Assembly (NCBI GenBank): GCA_910588145.1
Contig: CAJUPO010000011.1
Span: forward strand, 1 to 64,000
DNA: 64,000 nt
Source: an uncultured Oscillospiraceae bacterium
GTDB lineage: Bacteria; Bacillota; Clostridia; Oscillospirales; Ruminococcaceae
Direction of reading: 5' to 3'
The first letter of the stretch is position 1; each line of letters starts with the position of its first letter. Below are positions 56,064 through 64,000 of the stretch, piece after piece. A program made the translations under genes and the position numbers. Below the pieces are notes generated by a model. That model did no database searches. It had not been told where the DNA came from and saw only the letters and a program-made list of their open reading frames with translations.

Positions 56064-56391
56064 AAAATGTTTACACTATGAGGTGTGCAAATCGCTTTGT
56101 AACGGAATACGGATGATAAATGCTTCTCATTGTAATTTTTATAGGGACGAAACTTTAATTGCTGATTTATCTTGTAAGGCAGGAGATGTATTATTCGCTA
56201 AAAAATACAATGTTGAAACCGGAAAGGAATATATAGAAAAGGTAAAATGTAATGAAATAGAAATCGTGGAAGGAAGTATTTTGGTAATTTGCAAAACAAT
56301 TGAAGGAAGTTATGATACATATACTCCGGATGATTTTGGTATTTATGTTTTCACAACTCGTAAAGATGCGGCAAAATCATTGGGGAAATAG
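56053..56391 (+). CDS. Cys-rich small phage protein
   Basis: A 112-residue protein with an N-terminal Cys cluster (MKCEKCLHYEVCKSLCNG, ASHCNFYRD) as in phage zinc-binding small proteins and a beta-rich end. Role unknown. Confidence 0.6.
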   Translation: MKCEKCLHYEVCKSLCNGIRMINASHCNFYRDETLIADLSCKAGDVLFAKKYNVETGKEYIEKVKCNEIEIVEGSILVICKTIEGSYDTYTPDDFGIYVFTTRKDAAKSLGK

Positions 56392-56395
56392 ACAG

Positions 56396-56485
56396 ATGAC
56401 GTGTAAAGACTGCAAGCACTGTAAATACTGTTTTGAAAGTTCAAGGCAATACCCATGCAGGGAGTTTAAAAAGAGAAAAGCGTGA
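56396..56485 (+). CDS. Very small Cys-rich peptide
   Basis: A 29-residue peptide (MTCKDCKHCKYCFESSRQYP) with five Cys in the first 20 residues, probably zinc-binding. No clear SD because it starts 4 bases after the previous stop, suggesting coupling. Confidence 0.5.
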   Translation: MTCKDCKHCKYCFESSRQYPCREFKKRKA

Positions 56486-56494
56486 GGTGATATT

Positions 56495-56746
56495 TTGGAT
56501 AAGAATGATTATATAAATCATCCTGAGCATTATCAGGGAAAACGTGAGTGCATAGATATAATGATTGACTTATTTGGGATAGAAGCGGTAATAGGATTTT
56601 GCAAATGTAATATATTTAAATACCGTTTCAGAGCAGATAAAAAGAACGGAGAGGAAGATATATTAAAAGCTCAGTGGTATGAAAACAAGCTTTCTGAGTT
56701 GCTTAATATGAAAAAGGAGTTACATAAAAATGGACAAGTGTATTAA
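56495..56746 (+). CDS. DUF3310 protein
   Basis: An 83-residue protein (start TTG, GAGGTGATA upstream): NHPEHYQGKRECIDIMIDLFG, CNIFKYRFRADKKNGEEDILKAQWY, the typical DUF3310/SaV-like pattern. Phage protein of unknown role, in some cases linked to nucleotide metabolism. Confidence 0.85.
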   Translation: MDKNDYINHPEHYQGKRECIDIMIDLFGIEAVIGFCKCNIFKYRFRADKKNGEEDILKAQWYENKLSELLNMKKELHKNGQVY

Positions 56747-56873
56747 ATGTTTAAACCGTAAAAAGTGTATTGACAGTGCAAATTACAAGTTGCCTGAAAA
56801 ATGTAATAAATACAGACCTGAGTCAATACCGGAATGGAAAAAGAAGCTGTACCGCAGTTTCATAAGGAGGTAG
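56730..56873 (+). CDS. Small Cys-rich phage protein
   Basis: A 47-residue protein (MDKCIKCLNRKKCIDSANYK, EKCNKYRPE) with four Cys, similar in pattern to the other cysteine-rich small proteins. Overlaps the DUF3310 end by 17 bp. Confidence 0.55.
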   Translation: MDKCIKCLNRKKCIDSANYKLPEKCNKYRPESIPEWKKKLYRSFIRR

Positions 56874-56879
56874 AGCCTG

Positions 56880-57164
56880 ATGATTAAAATTTGTGAGCAT
56901 TGCGGTGATGGATTCGTTACAGACAATAAGCGCAAAAGATTCTGCGACAGCTGCGCTAAGTTCCGTAAGAACAGAAGTGCAGCCCAGCTCAGGGCTAAGA
57001 AGCGGGGTACGGTATCTAAGAAATACGGAGAGCCAGTTGCACATAAGAATTGGTTTGAAAGGATTGAAGCCGTTACCCTGAGAGGTCAAAGTATGGGACT
57101 TTCTTACGGTCAGCTTATAGCAAGGGAAAGGAATAATATCGGAGGGATACAGTTTGACAGATGA
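56880..57164 (+). CDS. Zinc-finger-like phage protein
   Basis: A 94-residue protein with ICEHCGDGFVTDNKRKRFCDSC, a typical zinc finger, then a basic region. Likely DNA-binding. It overlaps the late regulator gene by 11 bp. Confidence 0.7.
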   Translation: MIKICEHCGDGFVTDNKRKRFCDSCAKFRKNRSAAQLRAKKRGTVSKKYGEPVAHKNWFERIEAVTLRGQSMGLSYGQLIARERNNIGGIQFDR

Positions 57165-57585
57165 ACAGTTCGATAAAATAACAGCATGGCTTAACAGGGC
57201 ATTTCATGTAGAGAAAGATGTTAATGCGCTTAGTTCTTTGCTGAAACGTGACAAAGAACGAGCTGAAGATATTTCTGCTAACTATAAAAAAAATGATAAA
57301 GGCAAGTCAAACAGCCGTACAAACGGTATTGAAGAAGCTTTGTTAATGCTTGCAGAAACAGAAGAAAAATATAACAAGACGCTGGCAGAGTATACTCATT
57401 GCCGCAGAGAAATTGAAACCGCCATTGAGAGCTTACATGAAAGTGATATTAAATCAATTTTCAAATACAGATACGTTGAATGTAAGACCATGAAAGAAAT
57501 TGCAAAAGAAATGCATTATGATTTAAGTACTGTTAAAAGAAAGCACAGAAAAGGGATTGAAAAAATTGCCCCCCTTTGCACTTGA
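57154..57585 (+). CDS. Late transcription regulator (RinA/ArpU-like)
   Basis: A 143-residue protein, start TTG at 57154, with a coiled-coil centre and a C-terminal sigma-region-4-like helix-turn-helix (SIFKYRYVECKTMKEIAKEMHYDLSTVKRKHRKGIEKI). Proteins of this kind stand just before terminase in Firmicute phages and switch on late genes. The AT-rich stretch at 57595-57620 with TATAAT may hold the late promoter it controls. Confidence 0.85.
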   Translation: MTDEQFDKITAWLNRAFHVEKDVNALSSLLKRDKERAEDISANYKKNDKGKSNSRTNGIEEALLMLAETEEKYNKTLAEYTHCRREIETAIESLHESDIKSIFKYRYVECKTMKEIAKEMHYDLSTVKRKHRKGIEKIAPLCT

Positions 57586-57647
57586 ATGCACCCCCTTGAC
57601 TGTGATATAATGTATAATAGGAAAAAGCAGATGAATATAAAATACAT

Positions 57648-57675
57648 AAGCTCCGCCACAAGCGGGGCTTTTATT
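57648..57675 (+). terminator. Terminator or attenuator before HNH gene
   Basis: AAGCTCCGC pairs with GCGGGGCTT and is followed by TTATT. It lies between the late regulator and the HNH gene. Confidence 0.7.
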
Positions 57676-57707
57676 ATGCCTTGGTGCAGGAAAGGGAGTG
57701 AGACAGT

Positions 57708-58118
57708 ATGCTGTTGAAAGAATGCAAAAGGTGCGGTAAATATATTAACTACGGTTCTGCGTATTGCCCTGAATGTAAACAGGTTGTACACAAAGAAAAA
57801 GAAACGGACAGGAATATATCAAAGCGGCTGCGTAACAGAAGATACAACAGACAAAGGAATCCTAAGTATCAGAAGTTTTACGGGTCAGCAGATTGGCGCA
57901 AGGTTTCATTAAGATATACCCAAGAAAAGGGGTACAGGTGTGAGCAGTGCGGCGCAGTGGCAACGCAGGTACACCACCGTCAGCCGATACAGACAGACAC
58001 GGGATGGGAAAGAAGATTTGATTTTAATAATCTTGAACTTTTATGTACTGCATGTCATAACTTAAAGCATGACAGATTTAAATCCGGAAAGGGCAGGGGC
58101 AGTAAAAAAAGTTTCTGA
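57708..58118 (+). CDS. HNH endonuclease
   Basis: A 136-residue protein: N-terminal zinc ribbon (CKRCGKYI, YCPECK) and HNH nuclease (RCEQCGAVATQVHHRQPI, FDFNNLELLCTACHNLKH). Next to terminase, such HNH proteins help DNA packaging with the large terminase. Confidence 0.93.
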   Translation: MLLKECKRCGKYINYGSAYCPECKQVVHKEKETDRNISKRLRNRRYNRQRNPKYQKFYGSADWRKVSLRYTQEKGYRCEQCGAVATQVHHRQPIQTDTGWERRFDFNNLELLCTACHNLKHDRFKSGKGRGSKKSF

Positions 58119-58199
58119 CATTACGGAGGGAAGCGCACAGGTGGAGGACAATGCGGGAAAAAGTCCCCACGGCCAAAAAAAAGAAAGGAGTTTTAATCT

Positions 58200-58670
58200 A
58201 TGGCAGGACAAAGGCAGCCAATTGAACTGGTAGTGTCAAAAGGCAAAAAACATCTAACCAAAGCAGAAATAAAGGAGCGTATGGAAACAGAAGTAAAGCC
58301 TGTAACTGACGGGATTGAAGCTCCTGAATATTTAAACAAAAGACAAAGAGAAGAATTTGATAAAATAGCCGAACAGCTTCAGAAGTTAGGGATAATGGGC
58401 GAAACCGATGTTGACGCGCTGGCAATGTTTATTATCAGCAAAGGCTTATATATTAAGCTGACAAAACAGCTGTGCCGAAATGAAGTTCTCAGTGATTCGG
58501 AAACAACAGAGCAGTACATGAAAAATCAGGACAAAGCGTATAGGCAGTGCAGACAATGCGCTGTTGACTTAGGACTGACAATTACAAGCAGATGTAAACT
58601 TGTAATACCCAAAGCAAGAGAAGAACCGAAAGAAAATAAATTTACGAGATTCAGAAAGGATGTCGGATAA
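58200..58670 (+). CDS. terS: Terminase small subunit (P27 family)
   Basis: A 156-residue DNA-recognition subunit of the P27 type (AGQRQPIELVVSKGKKHLTKAEIKERMETE, LGIMGETDVDALAMF, DLGLTITSRCKLVIPKA). AAAGGAG precedes the ATG. Overlaps the large subunit start by 1 base. Confidence 0.93.
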   Translation: MAGQRQPIELVVSKGKKHLTKAEIKERMETEVKPVTDGIEAPEYLNKRQREEFDKIAEQLQKLGIMGETDVDALAMFIISKGLYIKLTKQLCRNEVLSDSETTEQYMKNQDKAYRQCRQCAVDLGLTITSRCKLVIPKAREEPKENKFTRFRKDVG

Positions 58671-60397
58671 TGATTCTGACAGACCGGGCAACAGAATACG
58701 CGGAAAAAGTTGTATCCGGTGAAATTAAAATGGGTTTGCTTCATACACTGGCATGTAAACGTCATCTTGAAAATCTTGAAAACCAAAATACAAAAGCTTT
58801 TCCGTATTACTGGAATGCGGAAAAGTCACAGGAGATAATTGAGTATGCTGAAACCCTCACAGTAGCAGAGGGCGCAGAGCCTAAGCCTGTAAAGCTTATC
58901 GGCTGTCAGGCATTCGACTTAGGTTGTACATTCGGGTGGCTTAAATGCAGCAATAATAAACGCAGATTCCGAAGACGGTATAAAAGCGTTGCAAGACAGC
59001 AGGGAAAAACCTTTGAAAACGGTATAATGGGTACATATATAGCAGGATTCGGAGGTTATCGTTACGGTAAGTTATTTACTGTGGCCACTAAAAAACGGCA
59101 GGCAAGGCTCGCATGGGAAGAAATGAGCAAATTTATCAATATCGATCCTGACTTAAGTGAAATGTTCAGGGTAAAGGATTATAAATCCTTAATTGAGGCT
59201 TTAAATACAGACTGTACCATTGAAGCGCTGAGTAAAGAAGCGGGTTTGGATGACGGATTCAGGAGCATATTTTGTTCAATAGATGAAATCCACCAGCACA
59301 GAGATAATAAAATATACAAGGCGCTTTACAACGGAACAAGATCACTTGATGAAACGCTCGTATCAATGATAACCACCAGGGGAGATAATTTAAACAGCTT
59401 CTGTAAAGAAATGGACGATTATGCCATAAATATTCTAAAAGGGAATACAACGGCAGAAGATTTTTTCATTGATATTTACTGTCTGGACGAAGATGACGAT
59501 ATATGGGATTCCGATAACTGGGTAAAGTCAAATCCGTATATATGCGCTAAAGGGAATGAGGAAAAGTTTGAAACTCTGAAAACAGACGCTAAAACTGCTA
59601 AAGACATGGGCGGTTCTGACTTGCGGGACTTTATGACAAAGTCTTTAAATTTATGGGTGCAGAATCGTGACGATGTTTTTGTCGACTCTGAAAAATGGCA
59701 GAAATGCGGAGGATATAAAACGCTTGAAGATTTCAGAGGAAGGAGCTGTTTTGTTGGATTGGATTTATCATCCGGAGGTGACCTTACCACATTTGCGCTT
59801 GAATTTAATGACGGGAATAAATATTACTTTTATTCTCATTCCTTTATTCCGAGAGGGCGTTTAAACGAGCATATTCAAAGCGACCTTGCACCGTATGACT
59901 TGTGGGAGCGTGAGGGCTTAATAACTGTCACAGGAGGAGAAACAGAGTATAAAAACGATTATGGTTTTATTATCGCCGAACTTGAACGCCTTAAGGATGA
60001 ATACGATTTAAATTTTATGGGGATAGGAGTTGACCCGCATAATTTTGACGGGGTACGTCCTCAGCTTGAAGCATTCGGATGTCCGGTAATTCTGATAACT
60101 CAGTCATGCAGATTCTTGAATGACGCAACGGTGGATATAAGGCTTTTATGCAAGTCTGAAAATCTTGAATATAATAAATCCAACGAATTGCTTACATGGT
60201 CTTTTCTTAATGCGAGCATTGTTAAAAACTCTTTTGACGAAATAAAAGTTGATAAGAAGTCAGGGGCAAGATGTAAACGAATTGACCCGGTGGACGCTTG
60301 CATTGACGCTCATGCATGTATGATCAAGAATAAGGAAAATGAAAGTTTTGATGTCGAAAGTGCTCTTGATCAATACTTGGCTGTTATGAGGGGATAA
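58670..60397 (+). CDS. terL: Terminase large subunit
   Basis: A 575-residue packaging motor. ATPase: SVARQQGKTFENG (Walker A-like), IFCSIDEIHQHRD (Walker B). Nuclease: FVGLDLSSGGDLTTF and DPVDACIDAH, the metal-binding Asp residues, all intact. Phage Sfi11/HK97-related class. Confidence 0.96.
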   Translation: MILTDRATEYAEKVVSGEIKMGLLHTLACKRHLENLENQNTKAFPYYWNAEKSQEIIEYAETLTVAEGAEPKPVKLIGCQAFDLGCTFGWLKCSNNKRRFRRRYKSVARQQGKTFENGIMGTYIAGFGGYRYGKLFTVATKKRQARLAWEEMSKFINIDPDLSEMFRVKDYKSLIEALNTDCTIEALSKEAGLDDGFRSIFCSIDEIHQHRDNKIYKALYNGTRSLDETLVSMITTRGDNLNSFCKEMDDYAINILKGNTTAEDFFIDIYCLDEDDDIWDSDNWVKSNPYICAKGNEEKFETLKTDAKTAKDMGGSDLRDFMTKSLNLWVQNRDDVFVDSEKWQKCGGYKTLEDFRGRSCFVGLDLSSGGDLTTFALEFNDGNKYYFYSHSFIPRGRLNEHIQSDLAPYDLWEREGLITVTGGETEYKNDYGFIIAELERLKDEYDLNFMGIGVDPHNFDGVRPQLEAFGCPVILITQSCRFLNDATVDIRLLCKSENLEYNKSNELLTWSFLNASIVKNSFDEIKVDKKSGARCKRIDPVDACIDAHACMIKNKENESFDVESALDQYLAVMRG

Positions 60398-60551
60398 CTA
60401 TTCTAATTTAAGTTTTAGAAGCCCCAATTTAGGGGGTTCTTACATGAAAGCTCAAAATTGAGCTTTCAGAATAAAATTGTATATAGTAAAGCACTTTAGT
60501 AATGGTTAGGGTGCTATTGTTATAATCTAATATAAGAAAGAGGTAAAAATC
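60398..60551 (+). promoter_or_regulatory. Terminator hairpins and extended -10 promoter before the lipoprotein gene
   Basis: Two hairpins (GCCCCAATTTAGGGGG at about 60422; GAAAGCTCAAAATTGAGCTTTC at about 60449) are followed by TGT-TATAAT (60518-60526), an extended -10. They separate the lipoprotein gene from terL transcription. Confidence 0.7.
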
Positions 60552-60959
60552 ATGAGAAGAAATTTAAAGAAAATGTTTGCGCTTGTAACAGGAGTAACAC
60601 TGACAGCCACATTGGCAGTAGGATGTGAACGGCAGGCTGATAGGGTATCGTATAACATATCAAAACAAGCTGATAATTTTAATACTATTCGTCAGATAAC
60701 AGTTATCAATTGTATCAAAGGAGAAACATTGTTTCAGATGACCGGCAAGATGTCATTGAAAGTGGACGCTGCGGAAAATCAGCTGGAAGTGACTGTAGAG
60801 GATGAAAACGGTTCATATAAAAAGCACTTTATAGGGCTTTCAGATAACGTCACATATACAGTTGAAGATGTTACAGATAATTATGTTGATAATTACCGTT
60901 ATACTCTAAATTTTAACCCTAAGATGTGGATTCCGGCGGGTATAGAAACTATCGATTAA
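60552..60959 (+). CDS. Beta-sandwich-like lipoprotein moron
   Basis: A 135-residue lipoprotein. Signal: MRRNLKKMFALVTGVTLTAT and LAVGC (Cys at 25). The mature part is beta-rich (ITVINCIKGETLFQMTGKMSLKVDAAENQLEVTVED, NPKMWIPAGIETID). Its own promoter and flanking terminators, in the middle of the late operon, mark it as a moron, probably expressed in the lysogen. Similar proteins between terminase and portal are annotated as beta-sandwich lipoproteins. A role in superinfection exclusion is inferred. Confidence 0.75.
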   Translation: MRRNLKKMFALVTGVTLTATLAVGCERQADRVSYNISKQADNFNTIRQITVINCIKGETLFQMTGKMSLKVDAAENQLEVTVEDENGSYKKHFIGLSDNVTYTVEDVTDNYVDNYRYTLNFNPKMWIPAGIETID

Positions 60960-60967
60960 ATCATATT

Positions 60968-60992
60968 TAAACGCCGTTTTAAGGCGTTATTT
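60968..60992 (+). terminator. Terminator after the lipoprotein gene
   Basis: AACGCC pairs with GGCGTT, followed by ATTTTT. Confidence 0.8.
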
Positions 60993-61046
60993 TTATGCCC
61001 TGAGCAAGGCGTAAAACTGCTGAAGCTAAAAGAAGGGAGGAAAAAG

Positions 61047-62288
61047 TTGAAAATAGCAAAATGGCTTGTCGGTATGAGAAACAGCATAAGAAAATCAGCA
61101 AGAGAAACGGCGGAGCTTAATAGCTTGTTTAGATTTCTTGGGATTGACCCGGAACAGGACAGGAGGTCAGTTTCAGAAGCAACGTATTTCGCCTGTATGA
61201 AGGTTCTTTCGGAGAGTATTGGAAAAATGCCTCTTAAATTGCTGAGGCAGGATGAAAAAAACGGAGTTCATACAGCGTTGAAGCACCCGCTGTATACAGT
61301 TGTACATGACCGCCCTAACCCATATATGACAAGTTCGGTATTTTGGAGTACGGTTGAGTTTAACAGGAATCATTACGGCAATGCTTATGTGTGGATTCAG
61401 GGCGCAGGAAGTAATACAAGGCTTTGGATTTTACCTTTTGAAGATGTAAAGATATATTATGATGATTCAAAGATTTTATCCGAACAGCCTGACATATATT
61501 ATGTCTATAACCATTCGGGAAAACAGTATGTATTCGGCTCTGAGGAAGTGCTGCACTTCAAGTCATCGCATACATTAAGCGGAATTGCAGGCGTATCAGT
61601 AAGGGAACAGCTAAGGGATACAATAGCCGGGGCAATAGACTCACAGCGTATGCTTAATAAAATGTACAAGAGCGGATTCACCGCAAAGGCTGTTCTTAAT
61701 TATACGGGCTCTTTAAGTGACGCTAATACAAAGGAACTTCTAAAAATGACAGAAGCCTATGCAAAGGGGGAACTTGCAAAGGAAGGCATTGAAAGCATGA
61801 TACCAATGCCGGTAGGATTCAGTTTGCAGCCCCTTAACATAAAGCTTGCAGACAATCAGTTTATAGAAGTCAAGAAATATACCGCATTGCAGATAGCCTC
61901 GGCATTCGGTATAAAGCCGTATCAGATAGGGGACTATACTAAATCATCTTATGCCTCAGAACAGGCTCAGCAGTTAAGTTTTTATGTTGACACGCTTCTG
62001 CATATCGTTAAGCAATATGAGGAAGAACTTACATATAAACTGTTATCCCGGGAAGAAGTCAGAAGCGGCTATCGTTTCAAGTTCAACATCGCAAGCATTT
62101 TACGTGCTGATTTAGCAACACAGATAAGTACGCTCTCACAAGGCGTAAGCAATTTTATTTATACTCCGAATGAAGCGAGGGCAATGCTTGACCTCGGAGC
62201 AAAGGAAGGGGGAGATCGTTTGCTTGGCAACGGCGCAAGTATACCCGTTGAAATGACGGGCAATCAGTATAAATCAAAAGAGGAGTGA
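61047..62288 (+). CDS. Portal protein (HK97 family)
   Basis: A 413-residue portal (ISVSEATYFACMKVLSESIGKMPLKLL, HPLYTVVHDRPNPYMT, FWSTVEFNRNHYGNAYVWI, EVLHFKSS, AFGIKPYQIGDYTKSSYASEQAQQLSFYVDTL). It forms the twelve-fold ring through which DNA is packaged. SD GGGAGG. Protease gene follows after 4 bp. Confidence 0.96.
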   Translation: MKIAKWLVGMRNSIRKSARETAELNSLFRFLGIDPEQDRRSVSEATYFACMKVLSESIGKMPLKLLRQDEKNGVHTALKHPLYTVVHDRPNPYMTSSVFWSTVEFNRNHYGNAYVWIQGAGSNTRLWILPFEDVKIYYDDSKILSEQPDIYYVYNHSGKQYVFGSEEVLHFKSSHTLSGIAGVSVREQLRDTIAGAIDSQRMLNKMYKSGFTAKAVLNYTGSLSDANTKELLKMTEAYAKGELAKEGIESMIPMPVGFSLQPLNIKLADNQFIEVKKYTALQIASAFGIKPYQIGDYTKSSYASEQAQQLSFYVDTLLHIVKQYEEELTYKLLSREEVRSGYRFKFNIASILRADLATQISTLSQGVSNFIYTPNEARAMLDLGAKEGGDRLLGNGASIPVEMTGNQYKSKEE

Positions 62289-62292
62289 AAAA

Positions 62293-63108
62293 ATGAGCAA
62301 GAATAAATTGAATTTCAACGACCCTGACGCAGTGCCGGGAATAATATGCAAATCAGCGAGCGTTCAGCCTCTTGAAGTTTCTGCGGAGGATATGAAAAAA
62401 ATTAATAAATACACATTAAGTCCTCTTAATCCGGAGGATGTTTTTGTATTCAAGGCTATGATGGCGGACAACGAACAGGATGACCGAAATTTTATGCCGT
62501 TTAACCTTAAAGCACTTCAGGATTTAAAGAAACTTTATCCGGGAAAAACAATGCTTAAGGATCATAACCGCAGGGCTGACAATCAAATTGCAAGAATATT
62601 TGATACGGAGCTGAAACAGGACGGAGGCCGTAAAACTGCTCTCGGAGAACTGCACACAGAGCTTACGGCAAAGGTATATATGCTTAATAACGAATCAAAC
62701 AAGGACTTAATAGCGTCTATTAAGGGCGGCATAAAAAAAGAAGTAAGTACATCGTGCTCTCCTGATAAAATGGTATGTTCGATTTGCGGATGTGACAATA
62801 TGAAAGATTATTGCAGCCATTGGCCGGGAAGAAGCTATACAGTAAGCGAAGGCGGTAAAAGTGTTTGCTCTATGCTCCTTGACGGCGCTAAGGAAGCGTA
62901 TGAACTTTCATTTGTTGCAGTGCCCGCACAACCGAGAGCAGGTGCTGTAAAAAGCATAGGATTTTCAAAACCAGTAGGAGAAAATGAAGATGATCCAACG
63001 GAAGATATAAAAAATAAAAGCTGCTGTATTTCAGAGGTTGCTCTGAAAATTCAGATAGCCGATACAATCACAAAAATTGAGAGAAACGGAGAAATGAATT
63101 ATGAATAA
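62293..63108 (+). CDS. Prohead protease-like protein
   Basis: A 271-residue protein between portal and capsid. The region KTMLKDHNRRADNQIARIFDTELKQDG has the His of a HK97/U35-like serine protease, KKEVSTSCSPDK the Ser, and AYELSFVAVPAQPRAGAVK the typical end. It carries an unusual Cys/His insert (MVCSICGCDNMKDYCSHWPG) that may bind zinc. Start overlaps nothing; end overlaps the capsid start by 8 bp. Confidence 0.82.
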   Translation: MSKNKLNFNDPDAVPGIICKSASVQPLEVSAEDMKKINKYTLSPLNPEDVFVFKAMMADNEQDDRNFMPFNLKALQDLKKLYPGKTMLKDHNRRADNQIARIFDTELKQDGGRKTALGELHTELTAKVYMLNNESNKDLIASIKGGIKKEVSTSCSPDKMVCSICGCDNMKDYCSHWPGRSYTVSEGGKSVCSMLLDGAKEAYELSFVAVPAQPRAGAVKSIGFSKPVGENEDDPTEDIKNKSCCISEVALKIQIADTITKIERNGEMNYE

Positions 63109-64000
63109 AAGAATGAGAGAACTTCTTTTTGCAATTGAAGCAAAAACAGCGGAAGCTAAAACTTTTATGGGCGGAGAAAACAAGGACGTGGCTAAGGCGG
63201 CAGAAATAATGAAAGAAGTCGAGAATCTGCAGGCTGAGTATAATACCGAAAAGAAAATATTTGAAGCCTCAAAGGGGCCGGCATTACTCGGTGAACAATT
63301 TAAGGACGGAGCAGGAAAAGAACCCAAGGAAAAAAACGCCGAGGAAAAGTTTGTTGAAGCATTCAAGGCAATTATGAAAGGGGCTGTTCCGTCTGAGGGG
63401 GTAGACGCTGACGGCGGTTATACAGTACCGGAGGATATTCAGACAAGCATTAATAAGTGGGCAGAGGCAGATTATTCTTTGCTTAATGATATTGATGTAG
63501 TTAATGTTACAACCAATAAAGGAGCAAGAACATATCAGAAAAAAGGCGAAGCCGATACCTTTACAGACCTTGATGAAAACGGCGCTATTACCGGAAAGCT
63601 AACAGCGCCGCAGTTTGAGCGCATTACATATTCAATTCAGGACAGGGCAGGATTTATGCCGGTATCTAACGATTTGATTGCAGATTCCTCAGCCAACATA
63701 ATTCAGGTCATTACTGAGTGGATAGGAAAATCAAAAGCGGCAACTTCCAATGCAAAAATACTGAATATTATAAAGTCAAAAACACAGCAGAATTTTAAAG
63801 ACATAAACGGAATTAAGAAAGCAGTCAATGTAACTCTCGGTCAGGCATATAATGGCGGGACTAAAATTTATACAAATGATGACGGTTTAAATTATTTTGA
63901 TACGCTTGAGGATAAAAACGGAAGACCGCTTTTAAATGCCGATCCTACAGATTCGGCAAAGCTTCAGCTGCGCTGCGGTACTGTTGTGATTCCGATCAGG
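63101..64000 (+). CDS. Major capsid protein (HK97 family), cut by window end
   Basis: The first 300 residues are visible. A helical delta/scaffold region (about 1-100, Glu/Lys/Ala-rich) precedes the HK97 fold (GVDADGGYTVPEDIQTSINKW, ARTYQKKGEADTF, FERITYSIQDRAGFMPVSNDLIADSSANI). The protease upstream would remove the delta region. No stop before 64000. Confidence 0.95.
   Translation, partial: MNKRMRELLFAIEAKTAEAKTFMGGENKDVAKAAEIMKEVENLQAEYNTEKKIFEASKGPALLGEQFKDGAGKEPKEKNAEEKFVEAFKAIMKGAVPSEGVDADGGYTVPEDIQTSINKWAEADYSLLNDIDVVNVTTNKGARTYQKKGEADTFTDLDENGAITGKLTAPQFERITYSIQDRAGFMPVSNDLIADSSANIIQVITEWIGKSKAATSNAKILNIIKSKTQQNFKDINGIKKAVNVTLGQAYNGGTKIYTNDDGLNYFDTLEDKNGRPLLNADPTDSAKLQLRCGTVVIPIR

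Larger units (their letters stand above)
36896..64000. mobile_element. Prophage (tailed phage, HK97-type head), left part
   Basis: Gene order is integrase, immunity, antirepressor, recombination, replication, late regulator, HNH, terminase, portal, protease, capsid, as in siphovirus-like temperate phages of Firmicutes. From about 46.9 kb on nearly all genes are on one strand with short overlaps. Structural and lysis genes continue past the window. Confidence 0.95.

Noticed and set aside
1..64000. tRNA or rRNA genes
   Set aside because: None seen on reading; the only tRNA-like ends belong to tmRNA.

Overview
The window reads as chromosome of a low-GC, probably spore-forming anaerobic Firmicute. 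A Ruminococcus-like member of the Oscillospiraceae is my best guess, from the cotJ spore-coat operon, the smpB-ssrA pair, the lysine riboswitch, the decarboxylase sodium pump and the codon use; no rRNA or tRNA is present to confirm it. Two large mobile elements flank about 22 kb of ordinary host sequence.

Region 1 (1 to about 14712) is the right part of an integrative conjugative element. It has a VirB4-type ATPase cut by the window start, a frameshifted DUF6075-like gene, a class B sortase and a CHAP-domain cell-wall hydrolase. Next come an XRE regulator, a small excisionase-like protein, and a two-component system with a two-permease ABC transporter as likely antimicrobial-peptide resistance cargo. 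A KTR zinc-ribbon protein, a sigma factor, a PemK/MazF toxin and a large serine recombinase complete it. The recombinase end abuts a spore-coat cotJC gene cut after codon 62, so the element sits inside cotJC.

Region 2 (about 14713-36895) is host backbone. It holds cotJA-cotJB-cotJC', an aldo/keto reductase, an HD-domain protein, a sodium-pumping decarboxylase beta and gamma pair, a phosphoesterase, an MscS channel and a ComEA-like DNA-binding protein. It continues with a sugar-type ABC importer, DegV, a HAD phosphatase, a lysine-riboswitch-controlled asd-dapA-dapB operon, a queA-tgt queuosine operon, metY, smpB and the tmRNA gene.

Region 3 (36896 to beyond 64000) is a prophage integrated at the 3' end of ssrA. 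Its order is integrase, a type I toxin-antitoxin-like locus, ImmA, and a long immunity region with several repressor and operator cassettes, a Bro/KilAC antirepressor and minus-strand morons. Then come a recombination and replication block (YqaJ nuclease, DUF1351, RecT, SSB, replisome organiser, RusA), a phage radical SAM enzyme and many small cysteine-rich proteins. A RinA/ArpU-like late regulator, HNH nuclease, P27 terminase small subunit, large terminase, a lipoprotein moron, portal, protease and a cut major capsid gene finish it.

The most unusual parts are the prophage immunity region, where four repressors each sit beside a different set of palindromes; a convergent toxin and antisense-RNA locus next to the integrase; a 155-bp duplicated module carrying a promoter and a repressor-gene tail on either side of a lipoprotein moron; and the conjugative element whose recombinase reading frame ends inside the disrupted host gene.
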